Shown: in pieces, positions 24,626-32,359 of the stretch
How positions within the stretch are numbered: position 1 is the first letter of the stretch
Layout of the letters: each line of letters starts with the position of its first letter
Assembly: GCA_003246575.1 (NCBI GenBank)
Contig: QJZZ01000002.1
Span: 1 to 64,000, forward strand
Direction of reading: 5' to 3'
DNA from: Candidatus Saccharimonadota bacterium
Lineage (GTDB): Bacteria > Patescibacteriota > Saccharimonadia > Saccharimonadales > Saccharimonadaceae
DNA: 64,000 bases
The notes under the pieces: model-generated
Database searches by the model: none
Seen by the model: only the letters and a program-made list of their open reading frames with translations
What the model was told of the DNA's origin: nothing
Program-made: the position numbers and the translations under genes

Positions 24626-25198
24626 TCAGTCTTCCTTGGGCAGCGGGTCGAGCTGCTCGGAGGTGTCCTTGAGCTGCCTGTCCGATCCCTTGATGTAAGA
24701 CTGGGGGCGAACGCGTAGTACCTCGGTGACGTCGCCACCTGGGTCGACAAATTCATCAAACGCGTTGATGTACTCGCCGTGCTGCCGGAGAAACTCCTCC
24801 AGCTTCTTCGGTTCGATTGTCCAGCTGACCTTGAGCTTGGCGATCTTGCGTACGACGCCCAGCTTACGGGCGGCCGCGAGCGCACCAGCGGCGTCGGTCA
24901 CCTTGAAGCGAGTGGTCGAGTTGCGAAACTCGAACACACCCAGCTCGGTGGTGAACGACTTGAGCTTAGCCGTCATCAAGTGCTCGCGGTAGGTCTTGAC
25001 CAACCACGCGAGCCGCTTGCGCAGCTTCACGATGCGCGTGTTGATGCGCGTGCGTCGTCGTCCGTACTTCGCGTTGAGCCTCTCGAGCTCAGTATCGTAA
25101 TCGGACTTGATCTGTTCACGCGTGCGGAGATCGGCCCACAGCTCCTGCAGCAGGCTGTCGAGCCGTCGCTTGATCTCAAAGACATCAATCTTGGACAT
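24626..25198 (-). CDS. gam: Phage Mu Gam-like DNA-end-binding protein
   Basis: 190 residues from the ATG at 25198, which has AAAGGGA five nt upstream; an in-frame GTG at 25213 would overlap that site. Residues ~15-75 form a charged coiled coil (LERLNAKYGRRRTRI), followed by ELGVFEFRNSTTRFKV, AAARKLGVVRKIAKLK and WTIEPKKLEEF. This follows the Mu Gam family order (coiled coil, short strand pair, (R/K)xLG..R.I...., then (E/K)P..L). Mu Gam is a Ku-like protein that binds linear DNA ends and blocks exonucleases. The C-terminal ~30 residues (SDRQLKDTSEQLDPL) are an acidic tail. Arg/Lys codon choice looks different from neighbouring housekeeping genes. It is probably a remnant or cargo of a mobile element, though no transposase or phage structural gene is nearby. 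Confidence 0.7.
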   Translation of the reverse strand: MSKIDVFEIKRRLDSLLQELWADLRTREQIKSDYDTELERLNAKYGRRRTRINTRIVKLRKRLAWLVKTYREHLMTAKLKSFTTELGVFEFRNSTTRFKVTDAAGALAAARKLGVVRKIAKLKVSWTIEPKKLEEFLRQHGEYINAFDEFVDPGGDVTEVLRVRPQSYIKGSDRQLKDTSEQLDPLPKED

Positions 25199-25282
25199 GT
25201 GCGTCCCTTTCACTAGGGGATGAACTCTACCGTATGGTATAATACAACGAAATAGACTGTTTGTCCATATTCTCGACTAGTG

Positions 25283-25288
25283 TAGAAT
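25283..25288 (+). promoter_or_regulatory. -10 element of TylF-like gene (leaderless)
   Basis: TAGAAT ends exactly 7 nt before the ATG at 25296; TTGTCC (25261-25266) lies 16 bp upstream as a -35 candidate. Confidence 0.55.
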
Positions 25289-25295
25289 AGTACTA

Positions 25296-25922
25296 ATGAC
25301 ATCACTGAGTGACATCGACCACCTCATTCACCAACACGGCATCGTATCCGACCAGGTGGACACTGCTGAGTTGCGCGTGGTGCTACACGAATTGGCGCAG
25401 CGACTCGCTCGGCAAGAGGGCGCTATCGTAGAATTTGGCTGCTATGTCGGCACGACGAGTCTGTTTATCCGGCGCATCATGAATAGTCTTGGTGCGGCAG
25501 GAGAATTCCATGTCTATGATTCGTTCGAAGGTCTCCCCGAAAAAACAGAGCGAGACGAGTCGCCGCTCGGTGTGCAATTCAAGGCAGGTGAATTGAGCGC
25601 GAGCAAGAAGGTGTTCATGCGTGAATTTCAAAAAGCTGGATTGGCACTGCCGGTGATACACAAAGGCTGGTTCAGCGATACGAAACCAAGTGACGTACCA
25701 GACGGTATTACCTTCGCGTTCTTAGATGGGGATTACTACGAGTCGGTTCGCGATCCGCTGCGTTTGATCACGCCGAAGTTACTGCCTGGTGCTGTCATCG
25801 TCGTTGACGACTATGGCAACCAAGCGCTGCCAGGAGCGCGACAGGCGACTGATGAATGGGCCCGAGCGCATGGTGTCAAAGTCCGCGAAGTCCAGTCGCT
25901 CGCAGTTCTGTGCGTTCGATAA
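25296..25922 (+). CDS. TylF/MycF-family SAM-dependent O-methyltransferase
   Basis: 208 residues. Motifs: VEFGCYVGTTS (SAM-binding motif I, residues ~47-57), YDSFEGLP (~77-84, family signature), a GWFSDT turn, and FAFLDGDYYESVRDPL (~145-160, metal/substrate Asp residues in the family), ending VIVVDDYG. This matches the TylF/macrocin O-methyltransferase-like family, which acts on sugars or other small molecules; many bacterial members sit in glycan clusters. No glycosyltransferase is next to it here, so the substrate is open. The length is near the family core with no extra domain. Confidence 0.8.
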   Translation: MTSLSDIDHLIHQHGIVSDQVDTAELRVVLHELAQRLARQEGAIVEFGCYVGTTSLFIRRIMNSLGAAGEFHVYDSFEGLPEKTERDESPLGVQFKAGELSASKKVFMREFQKAGLALPVIHKGWFSDTKPSDVPDGITFAFLDGDYYESVRDPLRLITPKLLPGAVIVVDDYGNQALPGARQATDEWARAHGVKVREVQSLAVLCVR

Positions 25923-25941
25923 GATTCAAATAAAGCAAACT

Positions 25942-25990
25942 GCCCTCGGTCCCCCGGAGGCAGCATGCCGTCTACGGGTAGACTGAGGGC
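25942..25990. terminator. Structured element between convergent genes
   Basis: GCCCTCGGTC (25942-25951) pairs with GACTGAGGGC (25981-25990) with one G-T wobble, and the ~29-nt loop contains a nested GGCA/TGCC hairpin (25959-25969). It follows the TylF-like gene and precedes, on the other strand, the end of the 26.0-26.4 kb gene; the minus-strand side runs into TTTGCTTTATTT. A bidirectional terminator is the simplest reading; another structured RNA role is possible. Confidence 0.45.
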
Positions 25991-25996
25991 GTAGGG

Positions 25997-26383
25997 CTAG
26001 GGAAGCAGCAGGGTGCCGGTTCCGTCGCCGCGGAGGGTGACCTGAACAGGAGCGAGCTCCTGCAGGTCGGGGTCGTGGGCAGCCACGATGTCGATCGTGA
26101 CAAGCCATGCGGTGTCGTCGATCTGGTTGACGGCGGTGATGCCGGCCACAAGTATGACGTTCATCTCTGACTGCCACACCTCGTTGATGAGCACACGGTC
26201 ATCAACGAAGATGACCATGGTCTCACCACTATCGAACTTGGTGAGGTAGTCATCGATGTCACACGCGCGAAACTCCAGTTTGCGCGTTGCTCGAAGAGCT
26301 TGCGCTCCGGTGCCTGTCAAAGTTTCCCCTTCTCTTGCTGCGTATAATGCAGCGATTGTTCTGCGATGACACAGAGGCTCCAT
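25997..26383 (-). CDS. Unrecognised 128-residue protein
   Basis: No family is recognised. The product is soluble, rich in beta-branched and acidic residues (MVIFVDDRVLINEVW, VTIDIVAAHDPDL) and ends in Thr/Gly/Leu. A promoter-like pair lies upstream, with the -10 ending 20 nt before the ATG at 26383. An alternative TTG start about 60 nt further in has AAGGGG just upstream and would remove an N-terminus (MEPLCHRRTIAAL) that looks less protein-like. It lies in the accessory stretch with the Gam-like gene and ends at a large hairpin; this suggests transferred cargo, but nothing in the sequence gives a function. Confidence 0.5.
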   Translation of the reverse strand: MEPLCHRRTIAALYAAREGETLTGTGAQALRATRKLEFRACDIDDYLTKFDSGETMVIFVDDRVLINEVWQSEMNVILVAGITAVNQIDDTAWLVTIDIVAAHDPDLQELAPVQVTLRGDGTGTLLLP

Positions 26384-26403
26384 CGGGCGATGAAGATTTT
26401 AGT

Positions 26404-26433
26404 ATTTTAACAATACTGTTGCTTATCCGTCAA
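26404..26433 (-). promoter_or_regulatory. Promoter of the 26.0-26.4 kb gene
   Basis: On the minus strand TTGACG (26433-26428) and TAAAAT (26409-26404) are 18 bp apart; the -35 overlaps the end of the mscS-like gene. A 6-bp inverted repeat (AGTATT/AATACT, 26401-26417) overlaps the -10 and could be an operator. Confidence 0.5.
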
Positions 26434-27311
26434 GACTTCTTGGTAGGCTTTTTCTCGGCGGGTACGTGCATGACGCGCTGAGGGAATGGAATTTCGATGC
26501 CGTTTTTGTCGAAGGCGAGCTTGAGGCGCTTACGAAGTTCGCCAGAGACTGCCCATTGTCGAGCAGGACGAGTGTCGCCAACTATCTTGACGACGATAGC
26601 CGAATCAGCGAAATCATTGACACGAAGGAAGTGGGGCGCCTTCAGGATATCTTCTCGCCACTCTTCATCTTCGGCGAGGTCTGCACCCACTTTGTCGATA
26701 ACAGCTATGACCTTTTCGAGCTCGGCGTCGTAGCCGATGCTGATGTCGAGGTTGACGCGCGAAAGGTCTTTGGTGAGGTTTGAGATGACAGCTGGAGTAC
26801 CGTTCGGGATATTGTGAACAATGCCGTCCATGTCGCGGAGCGTTGTCTTGCGAAGGGTAATTTCTTCGACGAGGCCAGAGGTGCTATCCATGCGCACGAC
26901 GTCGCCAACGCTGAACTGGTTTTCGATGATGATAAAGAATCCGGCGATGACGTCTTTGATGAGGTACTGGCTACCGAAACCAAGCGCAACACCAGCGATA
27001 CCGGCTGCGGCGAGGACGGGGCCGACTTCGATGCCGAACTCAGCAATGATCATGATGACTGCAGTTGCCCAAAGGAGTACTTCGGTGACGCCGCTAAGGA
27101 CACCGACGAGCGTGTCTTCGCGTTTGATCTCGGCGTCGAGGTCAGTGGCGAGGTAACTGGATTTGATCGAACCATGTACGATCGATCGGATGACTTTTTG
27201 TGCAATATACTTCAGGGCAATGACGCCGATGAGGATGAGCGCAATTTTGAGACCATGGACGGAAAGCCAATCCATCGCAGCCGTGCTGATTTCGTCAAAT
27301 AATTCTTTCAT
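26430..27311 (-). CDS. mscS: Small-conductance mechanosensitive channel, MscS family
   Basis: 293 residues, the usual length for MscS. Membrane helices at ~18-38 (IALILIGVIALKYIA), ~74-94 (VLLWATAVIMIIAEF) and the pore-lining TM3 at ~100-125 (VLAAAGIAGVALGFGSQYLIKDVIAG), with its Ala/Gly pattern and the family motif GFGSQ..I.D..AG. It is followed by the beta domain (FSVGDVV, residues ~135-141; NIPNG at ~166-170) and the mixed alpha/beta C-terminal cage. It opens under membrane tension to release solutes during hypo-osmotic shock. A Lys-rich tail (AEKKPTKKS) ends it. TTGACT-N16-TAGAAT upstream ends 6 nt before the ATG, so the message should be leaderless. Confidence 0.92.
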   Translation of the reverse strand: MKELFDEISTAAMDWLSVHGLKIALILIGVIALKYIAQKVIRSIVHGSIKSSYLATDLDAEIKREDTLVGVLSGVTEVLLWATAVIMIIAEFGIEVGPVLAAAGIAGVALGFGSQYLIKDVIAGFFIIIENQFSVGDVVRMDSTSGLVEEITLRKTTLRDMDGIVHNIPNGTPAVISNLTKDLSRVNLDISIGYDAELEKVIAVIDKVGADLAEDEEWREDILKAPHFLRVNDFADSAIVVKIVGDTRPARQWAVSGELRKRLKLAFDKNGIEIPFPQRVMHVPAEKKPTKKS

Positions 27312-27317
27312 ATCTCC

Positions 27318-27345
27318 ATTCTAGCGAAGTCTCGCGAGGAGTCAA
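27318..27345 (-). promoter_or_regulatory. Leaderless promoter of mscS
   Basis: Minus strand: TTGACT (27345-27340), 16-bp spacer, TAGAAT (27323-27318), then 6 nt to the ATG at 27311. Confidence 0.65.
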
Positions 27346-27455
27346 AGCAGACCTGTTCGTCATTAGGGCGTATCTGCTCGATGTGATACGGAGAAATTTT
27401 TATTTTGCTAATGCTATACTGAAAGGAATTACAAATCATAAGCGAAAAAGATATT

Positions 27456-28670
27456 ATGAATATTACCATCGTCGGATCAGGATTTGCCGGAGTGAAGGCC
27501 GCACTCGAACTCGCGCGCGACTCGCACATGCACGTACATGTCATCACAGATAAGCCAGATTTTCAGTATTACCCATCACTCTACAGCTCGGCAACGGGAC
27601 ATAGTCATCTCGAATCATGGGTGCCGCTCGGTGAGATTTTTGCTTCGTACGACAATATCCATGTCACGCTTGATACGATAGTTGGTATTGATGCCGAGAA
27701 GAAGCAGCTCCTCGGTGTAACCGAAACGCGCTATGACTACGAGACACTCATCATCGGCGTCGGTACAGTGACGACCTACTTCGGCATCCCTGGTATCGAC
27801 CAATACTCGTACGGTATCAAGTCGGCTGATCAAATCTATCAGCTCAAGCATCGCATTTACAAGGACATTGCCGAAGAAGGCAAGCTCGATCGCAACTATG
27901 TCGTCATCGGCGGTGGCCCGACTGGCGTCGAGCTGGCGGGTGCGCTCGGTACTTATCTCAATGATTTGGCCAAATTTCACAATCTCCGTTCGCATCGCAC
28001 TAGGGTTCGGCTCATCGAGGCTGCGCCGCGAGTGCTGCCTCGCTCACATGAAACAACCAGTCGAAAGGTCCAGAAGCGCCTCGAGAATCTCGGTGTTGAA
28101 GTCCAGGTCGGGTGTATGGTGCAAGAGGAGACGGCTGATAGTATCATCGCTGGCGGACGTCCGATTGCTTCGCACACCGTCATTTGGACGTCAGGCGTGA
28201 TGAATAACCCGCTGTTTGCGGCGCACCCAGGTATCTTCGAGCTGGCAAAGAATGGACGCGTCATCGTCGATAAGCACATGAAGGCGCATAAAGATATCTA
28301 TGTTATTGGCGACAATGCAGCAACGCCATTTACGGGACTTGCGCAAACGGCTCTGCACGATGCCAAGTTCGTCGCAGGCAACCTTCGTCGTAAGCGTCGT
28401 GGACAATCAATGAAAGCCTATACGGCAGTGGCGCCAGCAAGCGCGATTCCTGTCGGTGATCGCTGGGCGGCATTTGAGTACAAGAAACTCCGTTTTTATA
28501 GTTGGCCTGCGGCAATCATCCGACGCGTGGCCGACTTCGTAGGCTATAGCGATATCCTGCCGATCGGACAGGCGATTCGCCCATGGGTTGCGGCGACTAT
28601 CAAGGAGGAGGATTACTTCACGCCTAGTGGTGTGACACCGGCTCGATACGCTAGGAAACGCCGGCGCTAA
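27456..28670 (+). CDS. NDH-2-like FAD-dependent pyridine nucleotide oxidoreductase
   Basis: 404 residues. FAD-binding Rossmann motif at the N-terminus (NITIVGSGFAGVKAALEL), a second nucleotide-binding motif for NAD(P)H at ~147-165 (YVVIGGGPTGVELAGALG), and the FAD-contacting VIGDNAA at ~285-292 followed by TA..A...A.N. The order and length match type II NADH dehydrogenase-like proteins, membrane-associated enzymes that pass electrons from NADH to quinone without pumping protons. No other respiratory gene is in the window, so the electron acceptor is unclear and it may serve mainly to regenerate NAD+ or remove oxygen. TATACT lies ~38 nt upstream. FKBP and thioredoxin reductase genes follow on the same strand, each with its own ribosome-binding site. 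Confidence 0.85.
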   Translation: MNITIVGSGFAGVKAALELARDSHMHVHVITDKPDFQYYPSLYSSATGHSHLESWVPLGEIFASYDNIHVTLDTIVGIDAEKKQLLGVTETRYDYETLIIGVGTVTTYFGIPGIDQYSYGIKSADQIYQLKHRIYKDIAEEGKLDRNYVVIGGGPTGVELAGALGTYLNDLAKFHNLRSHRTRVRLIEAAPRVLPRSHETTSRKVQKRLENLGVEVQVGCMVQEETADSIIAGGRPIASHTVIWTSGVMNNPLFAAHPGIFELAKNGRVIVDKHMKAHKDIYVIGDNAATPFTGLAQTALHDAKFVAGNLRRKRRGQSMKAYTAVAPASAIPVGDRWAAFEYKKLRFYSWPAAIIRRVADFVGYSDILPIGQAIRPWVAATIKEEDYFTPSGVTPARYARKRRR

Positions 28671-28708
28671 CTGCTATACTAAGACAAGCATTAGAAAAAA
28701 GGAGAGGT

Positions 28709-29362
28709 ATGGCAACATCAAAGGGCCGACGTATTGGCATCTTGATTATTACTGGGGTGATGATTGTAGGAACACTCGGATCATTTTTGGTCATGGTCTT
28801 GAGTTCACAGAACGATGCGGTAACCGCACAGCAACAACAGGACGCGTATGCGCAGTATCAGGCAGATAGCGCTGCGTATCAGACAAAGCTTGACGAGCAG
28901 GCAGTGACGCTATCGGCACAGTACTATCCGACATTCAGTCAATATGCAGGCGAGGTGGCAGCATTTGACATGAACGCTGTTGGCGACGGTGTCGAGACGA
29001 AGGATCTACTCGTTGGCACGGGCGCAACGATCGATGATGCGACGGTATTTTCGGCATACTACATCGGATGGAATCCTGAGGGAACTATCTTTGACCAGTC
29101 GATCGAGAATGACGCACTCAAAAGTCCCTTGGCTATCAGTGGATTGGCGAACGCCGGTCTCATTCAGGGTTGGAAAGACGGTATTATCGGCATGAATATC
29201 GGCGGTGTACGTGAAATCACGATTCCGTCAGATCTTGCCTATGGTGAATCTGGTTCGGGTGATGATATTCCACCGAACACGCCAATCAAATTCGTCGTCA
29301 TGGCGATTGAACAGCCTGAAACGATTCCTGCGCCACAGGTCCCATCAATACTATTGCAATAG
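28709..29362 (+). CDS. Membrane-anchored FKBP-type peptidyl-prolyl isomerase
   Basis: 217 residues. An N-terminal signal anchor at ~9-31 (ILIITGVMIVGTLGSFLVMVL) is followed by a Gln/Ala-rich helical linker and a C-terminal FKBP domain (~95-205) with the family landmarks FDQSIE, LIQGWKDGIIGMNIGG and IPSDLAYGESG...IPPNTP. The domain should lie outside the membrane and catalyse cis-trans isomerisation of prolyl bonds in exported proteins. AAAGGAGAGG precedes the ATG and TATACT lies upstream. It ends 14 nt before trxB, suggesting one transcript devoted to folding and thiol state of exported proteins. The C-terminus is Pro-rich (PETIPAPQVPS). Confidence 0.9.
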   Translation: MATSKGRRIGILIITGVMIVGTLGSFLVMVLSSQNDAVTAQQQQDAYAQYQADSAAYQTKLDEQAVTLSAQYYPTFSQYAGEVAAFDMNAVGDGVETKDLLVGTGATIDDATVFSAYYIGWNPEGTIFDQSIENDALKSPLAISGLANAGLIQGWKDGIIGMNIGGVREITIPSDLAYGESGSGDDIPPNTPIKFVVMAIEQPETIPAPQVPSILLQ

Positions 29363-29376
29363 AAAGGAGTAGTGAA

Positions 29377-30324
29377 ATGGTAGAAGAAACAAAAATTAGA
29401 GACGTTGTCATGATCGGCGCTGGTCCGAGCGCAATGACTGCAGCAATCTACACTACCCGCGAAGATATAGATACGGTCATGTATGAAAAAGCGGTAGTCG
29501 GCGGTATGGCAGCGATCACCGACATGGTAGATAACTATCCTGGGTTCCCTGATGGGGTAGAGGGTATGACACTGGCGGCGCAGCTTGAGGCGCAGGCTCG
29601 TCGTTTCGGTGCGGAATTTGCCTATGGTGAAGTGACCGAAATCCGTGATAATGGCGACACCAAGACGATTGTTGTCGATGGTAAGGATATCGAAGCCAAA
29701 GCCGTCTTGATTGCAACCGGAAGCGACTACAACAAGATCGGTGTTCCTGGTGAAGCCGAATACTATGGCCGTGGCGTGCACTACTGTGCAACCTGTGACG
29801 GCGCATTTTATCGCGACAAGCACATTGCAGTTGTCGGTGGCGGCAACTCTGCTGTACAAGAAGCTATTTTCTTGACTCGATTCACGAACAAAATTGACCT
29901 CTTGGTCCGTTCGACCGTCAAGGCGAGTGAAGTTTTGCAGCGTGACCTACAGGAACTCGTTGACGCCGGCAAGATTGAAATTCATCTTGGTACAACTACT
30001 GATGAAATTCTGGCAACCGACGGCAAAGTTTATGGTGTGAAAATCACACACGACGGTGAACAGCGAACGCTCGATGTTGACGGGGTCTTTGTCTTTGTCG
30101 GGCTTAGCCCGAACACTGGCTTCCTCGAAACAAGCGCGATCGAGCTCGATGAGCAGAAGTTGATCAAAACCGATAAACACTTGATGACCTCAATGCCGGG
30201 TGTCTTCGCAAGCGGCGACGTTCGTAGTGGTGCAACCATGCAAATCGCAAGTGCGGTTGGCGAAGGTGCATCAGCGGCACTGGGTATTCGTGAGTACCTC
30301 GAAGAACTCAAACGCAAAGCCTAA
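29377..30324 (+). CDS. trxB: Thioredoxin-disulfide reductase
   Basis: 315 residues, the normal length. FAD motif near the N-terminus (MIGAGPSAMTAAIY), NADPH motif at ~151-160 (VVGGGNSAVQEA), redox centre CATCDGAFY (Cys pair CxxC at ~136-139) and the C-terminal FAD contact GVFASGDVR (~279-287). It transfers electrons from NADPH to thioredoxin, supplying ribonucleotide reductase and methionine sulfoxide reductases. AAAGGAG lies before the ATG. The nearby msrB gene, a thioredoxin-dependent enzyme, is broken in this genome, so one client of this pathway may be lost. Confidence 0.93.
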   Translation: MVEETKIRDVVMIGAGPSAMTAAIYTTREDIDTVMYEKAVVGGMAAITDMVDNYPGFPDGVEGMTLAAQLEAQARRFGAEFAYGEVTEIRDNGDTKTIVVDGKDIEAKAVLIATGSDYNKIGVPGEAEYYGRGVHYCATCDGAFYRDKHIAVVGGGNSAVQEAIFLTRFTNKIDLLVRSTVKASEVLQRDLQELVDAGKIEIHLGTTTDEILATDGKVYGVKITHDGEQRTLDVDGVFVFVGLSPNTGFLETSAIELDEQKLIKTDKHLMTSMPGVFASGDVRSGATMQIASAVGEGASAALGIREYLEELKRKA

Positions 30325-30339
30325 GAAAACGAAAGCAAC

Positions 30340-31335
30340 TTAGTCGCTCTTGACGTGACGAGATAGGAATTTCTCGAGTTGAGTAATAATTCCGGAGTCA
30401 CGAGTTTCAAGGGCGACTTCGCGTGTGCCCATGGTGCCGTTGCTCGCAATGAAATTATGCGAGCCAGTGATTGCGATACGCGATCCATCGACCATGTAGA
30501 ATAGCATGAATTTTGCGTGGAGATAGTGGTCGCGCTCATACAATGTCTCGACGCCATGAAACCAGGAACTGATGCGGATGAGCATGGCGCTGAATTTGTC
30601 GTTGGCGTTTTGCCAGCGATTGAAGTAGATCTCGGACTGACTCCGTTTGAGGATGTGCGCGAGCCGTCCCGTCGGGCAATATTGCGATACATATACAACG
30701 CGTTCGGCTTGCTCAGCGAGGCTACAGGCGCGACGATAAATGAGCGAATCAAACATGCGGCCGCCATCGACGAGAACTGCGCCCCCCTTAGCTCCAAATG
30801 AGTGGCTTGGATACGGCCTCCCGGCCCGGTCGGTGCTAATGACGAGTTCGTGTTCGGCACGCATGCGTTCGGCGAGTCGCTCGTCTGTCGTTTTGAACAT
30901 GTAATCGATATTGGTTATTCCAGCGTCGTAGAGATTCACCCCTCCGAATGAATAGACGGTGTCGTCGACGATGGACCATTTGGTGTGGGTACGGCGGGAG
31001 AAAAGTGTGGCGCCGAATTGGCCGAGCCAGTGCACAGAGGCTCCGGCATTACGCAGGCGTTTGCGAGTGGCGCGCATGCGGCGAAGTTGGTCGCGAAGGT
31101 ACCCTCGGCGTGACGAGCGAAGTCCGAGCTCTTTGTAGGTGAAATATATATCAACACCGATAGTAACGGTAACCCCGCGTTTGCTGGCTCGGACAAGCGC
31201 ATCGATGATTGGAGCAGTCTCTTCGTCCTCTCTTATGACAAGCGCAATCATGTCGATACGATTGTCTGCATGGTCGATAGACTTGACGAGCTCGTTGGCG
31301 TACTCGGAAGAGGTGAGAAGCTTGTACGATGTCAT
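30340..31335 (-). CDS. Phospholipase D-fold protein (cardiolipin synthase-like)
   Basis: 331 residues from the ATG at 31335; the open frame extends further but TATACT ends 9 nt before this ATG. Two HKD-type motifs: HTKWSIVD at ~117-124 followed by GG.N, and HAKFMLFYMVDGS at ~278-290 followed by GSHNF. The spacing Lys-to-Asp in the second motif is longer than the canonical HxKx4D, but GS and N are kept. The family includes cardiolipin synthases, phospholipases and some nucleases. No membrane helix is evident, so a peripheral lipid enzyme or a PLD-type nuclease are both possible. It is divergent from ppa and convergent with trxB, 15 nt away. Confidence 0.78.
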   Translation of the reverse strand: MTSYKLLTSSEYANELVKSIDHADNRIDMIALVIREDEETAPIIDALVRASKRGVTVTIGVDIYFTYKELGLRSSRRGYLRDQLRRMRATRKRLRNAGASVHWLGQFGATLFSRRTHTKWSIVDDTVYSFGGVNLYDAGITNIDYMFKTTDERLAERMRAEHELVISTDRAGRPYPSHSFGAKGGAVLVDGGRMFDSLIYRRACSLAEQAERVVYVSQYCPTGRLAHILKRSQSEIYFNRWQNANDKFSAMLIRISSWFHGVETLYERDHYLHAKFMLFYMVDGSRIAITGSHNFIASNGTMGTREVALETRDSGIITQLEKFLSRHVKSD

Positions 31336-31344
31336 GATGTTACT

Positions 31345-31366
31345 AGTATACCTCGGGTGGTATACT
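31345..31366. promoter_or_regulatory. Back-to-back -10 elements, PLD-like gene and ppa
   Basis: AGTATA (31345-31350, TATACT on the minus strand) and TATACT (31361-31366) face away from each other with 10 bp between. The minus-strand -10 ends 9 nt before the PLD-like ATG; the plus-strand -10 leads to ppa with a ~30-nt leader. Confidence 0.55.
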
Positions 31367-31402
31367 AAAGATAATAGAAAACAACCAAACGAGGAGGCCG
31401 AT

Positions 31403-31924
31403 ATGCCTGATTTTAATAAAGTACTGACACCTGGTGACGTTGATGGCGGCGTCGTAAACACCGTCGTAGAGATTCCTGAAGGAAGCCGATTGAAGGTTGA
31501 ATGGGATCGTGAGCACGCGGCATTTATGCTCGATCGTGTCGAACCACAAATCTTCGCAAAGCCATGCAACTATGGATTTATCCCACGAACTCTCGATGAA
31601 GACGGTGATGAACTCGACACGCTGATTCTTTGCCCGGAACCACTGGCGACAGGCGTATGGCTCAAGGCGCGCGTCATCGGTGTCATGAAATTTGAAGACG
31701 ACGGTGAAGTTGACGACAAGATCGTCGTTGTTCCAGACGACAACCGTGACGACGACCGCATCACATCTCTCGAAGATATTCCACAGAAGGTCAAGCAACT
31801 CGAGCACCACTTCACGCACTACAAAGACCTCAAAAAGCCTGGCAGTACCAAGGTTGTTGGCTGGGGCGACGCCGAAGAGGCCAAGGCGATCATCCGACAG
31901 TGCATGGAGCGATTCGAGGCCTAG
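31403..31924 (+). CDS. ppa: Inorganic pyrophosphatase, family I
   Basis: 173 residues. Family I landmarks: VVEIPEGSRLKVEWD near the N-terminus, YGFIPRTLDEDGDELDTLIL (~54-73; the D..GD.LD signature carrying metal-binding Asp), and KIVVVPDDNRDDD (~110-122). It hydrolyses pyrophosphate from nucleic-acid and tRNA charging reactions. GAGGAGG lies seven nt before the ATG. The Nudix gene starts immediately after its stop codon (no intergenic base), so the two are surely co-transcribed. Confidence 0.93.
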   Translation: MPDFNKVLTPGDVDGGVVNTVVEIPEGSRLKVEWDREHAAFMLDRVEPQIFAKPCNYGFIPRTLDEDGDELDTLILCPEPLATGVWLKARVIGVMKFEDDGEVDDKIVVVPDDNRDDDRITSLEDIPQKVKQLEHHFTHYKDLKKPGSTKVVGWGDAEEAKAIIRQCMERFEA

Positions 31925-32359
31925 ATGGCATTCGAAGCCTATTACGTAGGTAAGGTGCTCGCACGTCGCTCTGATGGCAAGTACCTTACCCTGCGCGGAG
32001 GCGTGTGGCCAGAGCGTCCTGATCGTTCGCAAAAACCGGATATACCTGGCGGCATGGTTGAAGCGGGCGAGACACTCTACGAAGGTGCGGCGAGGGAGCT
32101 GCAAGAAGAGGCGGGCATCGTGATTGATCCGTCGCGGCTGCAAGTAGTGCATGCGCGTTCTTTCTTCCACGAGACGCACAATCATTACGTCGTATGGTCA
32201 CTTTTCTTGGCCGAGGTCGGTGATGACCCAGAAGTGACGATCAGCTGGGAACACGAAGCCTATGAATGGGTAAGTGTCGAAGAGCTGCTTGCGCTCGATA
32301 TACGTGACCCGTATCCTGAAGTATTTTCTACGTTACAGAAGGCCGGACTGCTCGTTTAG
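31925..32359 (+). CDS. Nudix hydrolase
   Basis: 144 residues. A complete Nudix box at ~41-63 (GGMVEAGETLYEGAA then RELQEEAGI) fits Gx5Ex7REUxEExGU, the metal-binding helix that cleaves nucleoside diphosphates linked to another group. The N-terminal VGKVLARRSDGKYLTLRGG is a typical opening strand pair. Substrate cannot be read from the sequence; proximity to pyrophosphatase suggests nucleotide housekeeping. Its ATG abuts the ppa stop. Its TAG overlaps the stop of the convergent RSH gene (the bases TTAG serve both). Confidence 0.85.
   Translation: MAFEAYYVGKVLARRSDGKYLTLRGGVWPERPDRSQKPDIPGGMVEAGETLYEGAARELQEEAGIVIDPSRLQVVHARSFFHETHNHYVVWSLFLAEVGDDPEVTISWEHEAYEWVSVEELLALDIRDPYPEVFSTLQKAGLLV

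Noticed and set aside
24435-24698. Possible plus-strand gene opposite the end of the Gam-like gene
   Set aside because: Low-complexity Ser/Gly/Arg product with no ribosome-binding site, partly antisense to a better-supported gene.
30340-31569. 409-residue reading of the PLD-like gene
   Set aside because: The extra N-terminus overlaps ppa and lies upstream of the -10 element; the ATG at 31335 is the sensible start.
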